Part shown: positions 37,486-55,900 of the stretch, one piece after another
How the letters are laid out: each line of letters begins with the position of its first letter
Position numbering within the stretch: the first letter of the stretch is position 1
DNA from: Gossypium raimondii
Taxonomy: Eukaryota; Streptophyta; Magnoliopsida; Malvales; Malvaceae
Assembly: GCF_025698545.1 (NCBI RefSeq)
Contig: NC_068577.1
Location: 682,001 to 746,000, forward strand
Length of the DNA stretch: 64,000 nucleotides
Reading direction: 5' to 3'
The notes under the pieces: generated by a model
Told to the model about the DNA's origin: nothing
Database searches by the model: none
Seen by the model: only the letters and a program-made list of their open reading frames with translations
Program-made: the position numbers and the translations under genes

Positions 37486-37933
37486 CTCACGTGAAACAAT
37501 GAAGCTCGGTTTAAATACAAAGTAGCAACAAGATTCTTGCCACTGTGGTGGGCGTCAATGGGAGCAAGGCGAAGCGCCTGTAACTTTTTCCATTAAAACC
37601 ACCAAAAAGGAAATTCAATTCATTGATTGTTTGGGTAATAAGTAAAAGAGAAGAAGAGACCTGAGAATAGCAACGCAAAGCCTGGGAATGATCTCCAGAG
37701 GAATAGCATTGGTTGCCTTTTTGTTTCAAGTCCAAAGCAGCACCCTCGTTCTTGCCACAAAGACCGGCCTGGGTCGATGGCTCTGCTGCCAACTCTGAAA
37801 TCAACTGATGGAACTGCGGCAAACTGAGGAACAATTGGAGCAGAGAAGAGGATAGTGAAGGAAGATCATCAATATGGCTCTCCTCCACCCTCCGCTTCAG
37901 CCTCTCTGGAACCACACATTTAAGCTTCTCCAT
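30334..37933 (-). CDS. TPR-MYND-SET protein, SMYD4-like lysine methyltransferase family
   Basis: Fourteen exons on the minus strand: 37933-37661, 37577-37491, 37395-37324, 36938-36743, 36412-36294, 35551-35219, 35115-34981, 34187-34044, 32529-32374, 32200-31973, 31640-31474, 31248-31134, 31035-30955, 30546-30334. Total 2319 bases, 772 residues, no frame break. TPR repeats occupy about 65-190 (KGNQCYSSGDHSQALRCYSQ; VWYRRGKVNATLGNYEDS). A split SET domain begins near 220 (TPDKGRGMVS). It is interrupted by a MYND zinc finger with ligands C260, C263, C274, C277, C283, C287, H316 and C320, resumes to the NHSCLPN motif (468-474), then ELSYGPQ and a post-SET CxCxxC (C526, C528, C531). The C-terminus again has helical TPR-like repeats. 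Resembles Arabidopsis At1g33400. The expected activity is protein lysine methylation; the substrate is unknown. Introns 2 and 9 start with CT microsatellites. Confidence 0.9.
32319..32371 (+). repeat. (GAGT)n(GA)n microsatellite at a splice donor
   Basis: On the gene's strand this is (TC)n followed by (ACTC)n, beginning within the GTATCTCTC donor of intron 9 of the SMYD4-like gene. Confidence 0.9.
33032..33400 (+). mobile_element. LTR-retrotransposon remnant, probably Copia-like (fossil)
   Basis: Sequence of LTR type: it starts TGTTATGG and ends CTAACA at about 33334, with a promoter-like and terminator-like AT-rich middle. It is followed by TATGGTCAGGAGC, which resembles a tRNA-Met primer-binding site region. 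Only one end of the element is present, so this is a broken fossil inside intron 8 of the SMYD4-like gene. Age is uncertain; no clear target duplication was seen. Confidence 0.45.
33721..33889. repeat. Family-B MITE-like element in intron 8 of the SMYD4-like gene
   Basis: The left end ATGTTGTTCTGACTCTTC and the inverted right end CTATGTTGCTTGGATTTGAG match the copies at 6278 and 10740. Confidence 0.65.
37447..37486 (+). repeat. (AG)n microsatellite next to a splice donor
   Basis: Read on the gene's strand, the donor GTGAGT of intron 2 of the SMYD4-like gene runs straight into CTCTCTTTCTCTCT and a long CT run. Confidence 0.9.
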
Positions 37934-38876
37934 TTACCAACTCTGCCTTTTTTTTCCTGTCTGCTTCACTTCAGTGCTTTTGGGCATGTTTTGCCTTTTA
38001 TCATAATTACTCCAATCTCAGTCGCCTAACTTCAGCAGAATCACTTAAGAGGGTAAATTCCATGTCTAGTCCCTCCACTATTAGTAAATTTATTTTTAGT
38101 GACTTAGCAACTTTTTTTTTCTTTTTTGTCACCAATAGTTAAAACAAATCAATTTCGTAATTTTTAAATTCAGCTCTTAATTTTTAATTATTATTTAATT
38201 TTATCTTATTTTTAACACGAAAATATTTCAATACACAATTTGTAACTTAGAACAAAATATTTTAATTTTTGTATGATTAAACTAGATAATCCCAAATACA
38301 TTGATTTTCTTATACTTTAAATGGCTAATACAGTAATATTTCTCGATGACAATTAACTCCTTTTTCTAGCTTGAGCTAGCTGCTATTGATGAAGCAAATA
38401 AAAACATTAAACAAATTAAAGTTGTTAGTTGGGTATTTCTTTTTTTTTTTTGGTGGAAAATAGAAAAATACAATAAATAAACTAGGCCAACTAGCCTAAT
38501 TCCCTAAACGGGGGTATTTTAAATATTCACAAACCTTGACTTCTCGAGTGAGCCATCTTGACAAGTCTATCAACTTTTTGATTTTCTGCTCTGGGTATAT
38601 GATAAATTAAATTGACTATTGTTAATTAAAACAGGCAAATGATGAAGAAGAGAGTGAGATTCCTATAATTTACTTCAATTGAAATGGAAAAAAAGAAAAA
38701 ATCATAAAATGCAGCATGAAATCACTACTAAAATAAAAACCATAAAACATCTATTCATCCTAATTTCTCCTGATTCAAACAACTTAAAATAAAAGCACAA
38801 CTCATTGGAATTACTGTACAAACAAAATTAAAGGTTGGATTTTACAAAATTGCCTATAGCTCCCTGCTATCATAGT
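37934..38876. other. Promoter of the SMYD4-like gene and 3' flank of SEC23
   Basis: About 37934-38040 is the likely core promoter and leader of the SMYD4-like gene. The rest is AT-rich and contains a LINE tail at 38440-38640. The last part is SEC23 3' UTR. Confidence 0.5.
38440..38640 (-). mobile_element. 5'-truncated LINE tail (RNase H C-terminus and poly(A))
   Basis: On the minus strand this reads as a short RNase H-like end (IPRAENQKVDRLVKMAHSRS), the 'DxLAKxA' type motif at the end of plant L1-like LINEs. A ~100-base 3' UTR and an A-rich tail (T run at about 38440-38452 on the plus strand) follow. Only the last ~200 bases of the element are present, the usual result of incomplete target-primed reverse transcription. 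Confidence 0.6.
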
Positions 38877-47883
<9,007 letters not shown>

Positions 47884-48540
47884 ACTTCTTTTACGGTATG
47901 CAAGTAATGCAGCCTACTCTACACCGCAAAAAAAAAAAGAGTGATTTTCTATGAAACAAAGCGCAAAGTACATATGCAAATATTATGGGAAACAATATGC
48001 AGATGATTCAAAAAAACAAAATTATAAATGAATGGCTAAGCCTTCTTACTCTAGAAACTAATGTCCATCAAAATGGTAAGAATAAAGTTACTGAAAGAAT
48101 CATAAGTTAAACAAACAAAACCAAGCGGTTAGTAAATTACTCTACACCATAGTTCACTGGATTTAGAAAGAAGGCAAAGCAAAGTGGAAAATCAGTCTAC
48201 AGATAAGGCAAATTGGAGAGTTTCATATATCATCAAAAGACTTGCAATAAGAGATACGCAGACCATTCAAATGTCTTATAAGTTTCAAAATTAAGCCACA
48301 TAAATTCATCAACCTATGTTCTAACTCGATCTACGCCAAATCAACAACTGAATTATACAATGCTTAAGATTTAGAGGGTATTTGGAGAATGAGATTATCA
48401 TCTGAGTCTAGAGAGACAAGCTTCAAATTCCTTCTTTTTCTTTAAAATTAAAATAAAAAAACGGAAATCAAATCACCTGAATCAACTTGAAAGCAAGCCT
48501 CTGATGGAGGATCCGGAATCGAATGCCCCACTATAGGAAG
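47884..48540 (-). promoter_or_regulatory. SEC23 5' leader with a probable UTR intron
   Basis: On the minus strand a donor CAG|GTGATTTG at about 48476 and an acceptor TGTAG|AGTAGG at about 47922 would remove about 555 bases, leaving a short leader just before the start codon. An intron in the leader is common for plant secretory-pathway genes. No transcript evidence was available. Confidence 0.45.
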
Positions 48541-49379
48541 ATGCCGAAGAACAATCACGATTCCTTGAATAATTATACATAACCTTTGATCTTTAATTTA
48601 ACTAAAATCATTGTGAACGTAAAACAATTTGTTTATGATAATTTTATTTTGAATTTTTCAATGAATTAAAAAATTGAAGTATAAAAAAGAAATTAAAAAA
48701 GGAAGTATAAAAAATCAATGAATTTTTTTAATAATTTATGAAGCATGAATTAATTTTCAAAACAAAAGAAAACAAATAAATCTAATTAATTTAAGAAAAA
48801 CACAATTAATGTTAACTACAGGAAAAAATTCTAAGAAAAATGGTAAGTTTTGCAGTTTTACAATATTCAAGCACAACATTAAAATTTGTTATATCTATAA
48901 TATTATTTAAGCTTGAGTTGCGCAGATTTTAATTAGGTAAATTTACGAATATATTATTTTGTAATTAAAATAAATTATGATAATTTAATTTTTTTCTATT
49001 TTAAGAAAAATAATGAATTAATAGGCAAATTTATCACTATACTTTTGATGGATATTTGTCATTATTCTTATAAATTAGAGATAAATTCATCACTATATTT
49101 TAATTTTCTATTGAATTTTGTGATACTTTTTTTTAAGAAAGAGAATTAGCACTAATTAAGGGCTTAGCTAGAGGGGTTGGGACCCTCAAATAGGAAATTT
49201 TCTTAGTAAAAGAAATAATAAAAATTTGATTTAATTATTTAACTATTAAAATAGTGAAATTATTTTTTTAGTATTGTAAAAATTATTGTTTAAATTCGAA
49301 CACGCTATCTGGCTTCACTTATCAACAAGCTAATGAAGTAACAATACTCAGCAGCAGAATCCATTTCCTTCCTTAGCAG
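48541..49379. other. AT-rich SEC23 upstream region, no feature seen
   Basis: Low-complexity AT-rich DNA without open frames of note. It should include the SEC23 promoter. Confidence 0.5.
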
Positions 49380-50530
49380 CTAACGCATCTCATTCATAGG
49401 CAGAGGATTTGGCCAAATAGTCCACTGGTACATTAGATTCTCGATAAACATGCTTGATCCTGATGTGTAGTATATGACAGCCATAAGGTTCTGTATTCGA
49501 CCTGCTAACACAACACTCCCAATCTTCTTTAATGTCATATTAACCACTTGGAGACTATCACACTCAATTACCAGCCGATTGAATCCATACTTTTTAGCAA
49601 GCTTTATTCCATCAAACACCAGCTTGAACAGCAATGCAACATCCTATATTCCTCCCAAAGCCTAGTAACCATTGCCCATTGATCCATGAGCAGAACTAGG
49701 CTGCATGGCACCATCCACTTTCAACTTTATCCATCCTACAGCCGGCTTCTTCCAAGTATTAGCTCTGTCGTCTCTTGAATGCAAGTTATCCGAAACAACA
49801 GACCTGTAGGCAGAGTATGAATCCCACCTACACGCCCATTCGATGACCTGTTGGGAATATTCTCCAAAGAAACCAGCAAAGATAACCAAAAACATAACAC
49901 CAGTTAATCTAATCCGTTCCCGAAGCGACAAATTGAAGAAAGCTTGCTTATAACTAGCAGGAACAGATTGATTCCATACATGGTGGCAACTGGACAATCT
50001 CTTAAAATATGAAGAATGGATTCAACACAACAGCCGCAAACTTCACAACTAGTATCATCCGTCATATGCCTTCGCCCACGCTCCTCATTGGATAAAAGCC
50101 GATTATGCAATAATAATCATAGGAAAAGTCGTACTCCTTGAGATCTACCAAATTTCCATGTTAGGGACCAGTTCGAGTCCTTTGGCTCTAAATTATACGC
50201 ACAAGTAACTGATATGCGTTTGCCACCGTGCAAACTCCAGTAGCAGTGTCTGTCCAGACGCAAACATCCTCCCCATTATTGGCATCTGATGGAGATATAC
50301 CTGCAATATGACATAAGACTCCTTCCGGAAGTACATTCCTCAGAAAATCCCATCTCCAATTTCCGTCCTCGTCAACCAAGTCTCGTACTCAAAGTTGTCT
50401 TTAAATCAAGTCAGGTGAGACACAATGAGCAGCAAGAGGTCCTAAAGCCGACAACCAAACGTCCTCCCAGAAACTCATGCTTCTGCCATTACCTATGGAC
50501 CAGTAAACATTCCGTCCAAACATAAGAGGA
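49380..50530 (-). mobile_element. Degenerate LINE 3' part: zinc-binding RT tail and RNase H domain
   Basis: On the minus strand, in order: a zf-RVT-like segment (about 50379-50188, WRWDFLRNVLPEGV...DVCVWTDTATG), a Cys/His continuation (about 50110-49904, LLSNEERGRRHM...CEVCGCCVESILHIL..CP), and an RNase H start with the catalytic Asp motif WIKLKVDGAMQ (about 49720). It ends with RNase H (VIECDSLQVVNMTLK, about 49560). The pieces lie in at least three different frames, so the copy is long dead. The reverse transcriptase itself is absent: truncation at about 50540. Matches plant L1-clade LINEs annotated as 'putative ribonuclease H protein'. Confidence 0.8.
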
Positions 50531-52127
50531 TGAGACGCGATTTATAATAGTCGGGCAAGCATCAAAAGTTAACAAATATTTTTTTTAATTATTAGATTAC
50601 TGATGTAAAAATACAATAAAAACAAATATTCTTTTAATAAAATATAAATAAATATATTATTGATGTAAAAATGTAATACAAGCAAACAAATAATTTATTC
50701 ATTTTTTAAATAAACATAAAATAAAAAAATTTCTGATAAAATGTAAATAAGTAGATTATTAATGTAAAAATACAACGCAAATCAAAAGTTAACAAACTAA
50801 ATGAAGATGTACATGACAACAATTTAAAATAAAAAAAATCATCTCCGTCGTCAGGCCAAATGTGTGCTACAACTCAGTGGGTGTCACGTACAAGAAAGAT
50901 TTCATCTTGTAAGATTTCATCATGGTTGGAGTTCCGGCTCATTATCTTAATCTCCATCTCCACCTCCACCTAAATCTTCATTTTGATCATTGATCTTGAT
51001 CTCCAACATTATATTCATCTCGTTCTTCCGTGCTAAATTGCATTTGCATCTAAAGTTGCCATCGTATATCATTGATTGTATTAATAAGTGGTTTCGAATA
51101 TGACTCACCTCTAAAGAACAATTATTCTAACGTTGTTTGTAACACTATCGACGAAGAAATATATGGTATCAAATAACCCTATTGTACATAAAATGGTAGA
51201 ATTGTAGGGGGTGACATTATATATCTTCATTTTAATGAAAACACATCTAATAGGGTATATTTTCAACACGTGTCACCCATCTCTTAAAATCGGCATATAC
51301 CAACATATTTCTTTAATAACCCAAGAAATATGACTACTTTTTCACCGTAATATAAAAACAAAAAATTCCAAATTAGAATGATAAATCGAGAAAATAGAAA
51401 AGAGATGCAAATTGATTTTAAACTACTTGTTTTAAAAAAATTTATTTTCTTTCTTCCATTTTTCTAACTCAATCAATGGATAAAAATTCACTTTTAATTT
51501 TTATTTTTCCGTCTTTGACGAATGAAAACAAAATATAGAACTTTCATATTTCCATTTTTTAACCCTTCCAAATTTTCCAATCTCTTTTTCACGCTCATCA
51601 TCATCAATTTGCACCTCCAAATCCATAATCTGAATACACACACGCTAGTTTTACAATTTTTCCCATCATTAATGAATGTCATAATGCTTCCCCCGTTCTT
51701 AGTTTTCTAGTTTTACAAAGAAACCTCTTATTTTTATGCCTTAAATATATATTAACTTATTTTTAAAAACTATTTAAGTTGCATTAGGAAATGAGATGAA
51801 GAAAGCAAAAGCATTATATATTATTATAGCTACACATGTGAGCACGAGAATAATGACGGAATAGCAAAACATGTTCGATGAGATTGCAATTTTGTTAATC
51901 TTATAATTATGAAAAACATTTCAATTTAAGGCAATTTTAATGTAAAATATAAATACAACATGAACACACAAAATCTAATATATTATATATACCATAAGAA
52001 ATTAAAATAAAATTTTAATTCATATTAATATCCTCACTTATAGTCATATGAAGAAATTGAAATTCATATCATAGAATAACTTAGCATCATTTAACATCAT
52101 CCAGGAAAGATCACGAATAACTACGAC

Positions 52128-52262
52128 ACTTGTAATGCTTTGTATAATTATACAACATTCTCCGATATCACAAATTATTATAAATCCTGTAATATTTTGC
52201 ATAACATTACTCAGCAACACAAACTATTACAAAAAGCTGTAATAATTTGTATAACATTGACA
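52128..52262. repeat. Imperfect ~50-bp tandem repeat
   Basis: Three units sharing CTGTAATA.TTTGTATAACATT and ATCACAAATTATTA-like words. Confidence 0.6.
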
Positions 52263-52284
52263 CTAATAGAAAGAGTATGGTAAG

Positions 52285-52463
52285 GGGAAAAAGATTGTAT
52301 GAATCAGGGACGTCACGTCATCTGTAGTTTAATGCCACATCAGCATTTTCATCTTGAAAAAAATCAGATTCAAATAAAAATCTTGAAATTCAGGATGAAA
52401 CTGTTGATGTGACATTAAATTATTGAAAATGGATAATATTCCTATTTCATACGATCCTTTCTC
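52285..52463. repeat. Foldback element (MITE-like or small-RNA hairpin)
   Basis: Inner arms 52325-52356 and 52391-52422 pair at 27 of 32 positions plus three G:U pairs. Outer arms continue the pairing in patches (GATTGTATGAATCAGGGA against the inverted GATCGTATGAAATAGGAA). The loop is about 34 bases. Confidence 0.7.
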
Positions 52464-52968
52464 ATGTTAAGGAGCCATTGTTTAGGAAAAAGGAACAGAA
52501 AGCTTACCTTAAAGAATACAAAGGCTTTTAGTATTTCAACCTTATTACTATATTGGTACTATGTTATTAAATAAATAATATTGCTAATATGATGTATCAC
52601 AAAGTCAATATTCGACACTCTGTTTCAAATAATAAGGATGTCAAAAGGTGTATGTACTAATTTACAGTGTAAAACCACAACACAACAAATGCAAATTAAA
52701 AAAAAAAGGCAATCTAAGCCTAACTGTGAAATGGAAATACCTATATTCTACAACCATCTTTCTTTCACTCTATACATATAGATCTAATCTGTCATAAATA
52801 ATTAAATATATTAAACACAATAACACATAATGATCAGATCACTCGGAGACAAGTATGCCTGAACAAATATGATATGACATTCAAATACCTGTGACAGCTG
52901 CATCCACAAATATGGTAGCTGTAGAATACAAAGCACGCACCTTTAGGGATGAACCACCTCATTCGCGG

Positions 52969-55900
52969 CTAATTCAAGGATGTCCTTTGCGCACCAGGTG
53001 GTGCTGTTGGCCTTGGAAAGTTGTAGGTGAACTGAGTATCCACAAAGTTAGGGGCCTCCACATAAGGGCTCTACAATGTCAAATTGTTTCAAATAAGTCA
53101 GAAAAAGAAATAATGTTTGAAAAGAAAAGAAGCCAGTCAAACCACGTAAGAACAGCAGTAACATTGGTGAGAAAGAAAATTTGATTCTCTAGCATTCACC
53201 TTCATTTCCCGTCCCCTAACAAGTGAAAAGGGACATATTCGGGGTATTTCTGGAAATTAAAAAAGTTCAGTATTTGTCTCTTTTCAAAACTTTACATCTT
53301 ATGTACCGCTCAAGTTAGTTTGGTTCGGAAATTTGAGTCTAAAATCCAAAGGTCTTGTGAAGATAGATCTTAAAGTTCCCAGATTCTGTGTGGCTATTTA
53401 TTGCAGTGAGTCATTCAAAGAAGAAACACATCACCTGATAAAATCAGATACTTTTGCTTGCCTGCTTATATCCCAGGTAGGTAACAGCGGTAAAAGTACC
53501 ACAGAAGCCCCTTGCCCCTTTTACTTAAAAAATAGGCAAATTAGTACCTGTACGTTAGAACAAAAAGCAAACTGATCCTTTGGCTAAAAATTTCATCCAT
53601 TTCTACTGTTAAAAAATAGTGTGGCTGACAGAATAACCAAACAATTACACCTGGAATGTCACATGCACCTCATTCTGACGTACAGGGACCAATTTTTACT
53701 AGTAAAAATGGATAAAATTTCTAACAGAAGGACCTGATTGCTCTTTGATCTAAAGTATAGGGAGTAACTTACCATTTTTTGAGCAGAAGGGGCAAAATGC
53801 AATCAGACTTCTAATACACCTTCATAGTACTTTTACCGGTAACAGCTAATCTTGAGCAGTTATAATGCCATATGATGAAATGCATGAAAGGGTCCATGTT
53901 TACATGGATAGAATAAAGTGTACATTGATCAGCATAATAATCATACCTGTGACGCAAATGTAGAACGAGATAACTCTTCCTGGTTTAGAGATCTTGATGA
54001 TGCATTAAGAGAACTGCTGTCATAGCTCGGTTCACTTCCATCCAATGTATGTACTGTATTACTGCTTTCAACAGTTTCACTCTCACTTCCATTGGCAGAC
54101 TTGGCCCTCTACATTCATACCATAAAATCATGAAGGTTTCAAATGAAAAAAGGAAAGTAAACAAAAAAAAAATATGCACACCTGGAAGATTCTACCCAAG
54201 GTTTTCAACCCTTTTGCTCGTGCTCGAAGTTCTTCCCTTTTGCAATTGCCATCTTGGAGAACCTAAAACAAAGGTTTGATAGATTACTGGAAATATATAA
54301 CAAATATTGAAATCAGTGTCATCTAACAGCCGTAAAAGAAGAAACAAGTGAAACAACCATTTGACAAACACGAGAAAGAGTAGCTTCTATGTCAGCTACA
54401 TTAAGCTTCCATAAGGAATCAGTCAGTATCTCCTTGTGAGATTGCATGTACTCTTCAAGCTCCTCCTCAGTGTAGTTTCCTTCTGCACTAAGCTGCTTCT
54501 TCATTTCCTCCTGAAGCTGAAGTAAAGCAATTGCACCTAAACCGAGAAGGCTAGGAAATGGTTAAGCACACATCTTTTCCAACAAAAGGAATGTTATTTG
54601 TAAGAAACATTAACGGTGCAATTGATGTTATCTTTGTTAAGGATTCCGCAAAAGACCCATCCTTAGTCAGGCAGCACCACAGCAGTACAAAATCAAAGAG
54701 CTATCAACAAAACATAATCATTGTGTACTAATAATCAAATTTAGCAGCATTTGGTAACCTGTAGTTGCTGTTACTTGGGATTTAATATAATGGCCTTTGT
54801 CTCTAAACCACTCAGCAATGAATGGCACACCCAAGTATATCGCTTTCTTCCCAAGCTCTTTTGCTGCTTGCCTTGCATATATATAACCAATTGTATTCAA
54901 CATATCAACACCATAAGCTGTAAAACATATATCACAAATCAGTCAGAAGAGAAAATCAATTATACGATCAAACATCCAACAAAAAATAAAGGTCATGAGG
55001 AAAGAAGAGTAGCAAGACATACAAAATAGATATACCTATCCTAACTAAGAATTGTAAGCCACTGTATCCAGTTTCAATCACCAGTTTTTGAACTTTCATG
55101 AAAGCACCCCACTAATGACTCTCAAGTTCACACCAAAATGACACTAAAGTTGCCCTTTGTGTGTGTAATGCGTGCATGTATACAAGGGTTTCAAATTGGA
55201 AAACCATTTGAAATCATCCTGAACTAGATTAAATCATCAAATTTTATAATTACGCATGCGTGGACTAGAAAAATTGGAGCCCAAAATGCTAGGTTCAACT
55301 GATATTAAAAAAGGCAAAACAGTTGAAGAGCATAAATCAGTTAATTTTATCTTCAATTTGGTACTAAAGGCTGCTCACTTTGGTCATTAATGCAAATTTC
55401 AAAAGGCCAAATAATAGGAGTGCTGAGAATCATGAAGATGTTTCATTGTTAATATGTAGAAATTCATCCAAGAAAATGAAAAAAGATTTCCAGTTTTCTC
55501 TTACCCTAATGCATCATTTTCAGAGAACAGGAAACTACCTGCATTAGAGAGCCTCGACACTTCAGCTTCCGCGTGATTAACAAAGTCCTCTTTGCTTCCT
55601 TGCACATATTGATTTAGTCGATCTTTCAGTATTTGTGCAAGCTTTTCTTCTCTCTCCTTCTGAACAACCTATAGCCAGAACATTTGGAAAAGGTTTATAA
55701 TATCTGTGGTATGTACAAGGGGAAGCCATAGCAATTAGCAAATGCTTGTTCCACCTATGAAAAGATTGTATTACATTGCACTGATTATGAGGACCAGGGG
55801 ATAAGATTTTATCAGTTGGTAAAAGAGAACTCAACATCAATGAATAAAATAAATAAATAAATAAAAACAAAATCAAACCAACAATCCATCATAATACTAA

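Larger units (their letters stand above)
50531..52968. other. Intergenic region with tandem and foldback repeats
   Basis: About 50561-50795 is an AT-rich block with recurring GATGTAAAAATACAA-type phrases, bounded by two copies of ATCAAAAGTTAACAAA. About 52128-52262 holds three imperfect ~50-bp tandem units. About 52285-52463 is a foldback element. No gene is seen. The end holds the DnaJ gene's 3' UTR. Confidence 0.5.
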
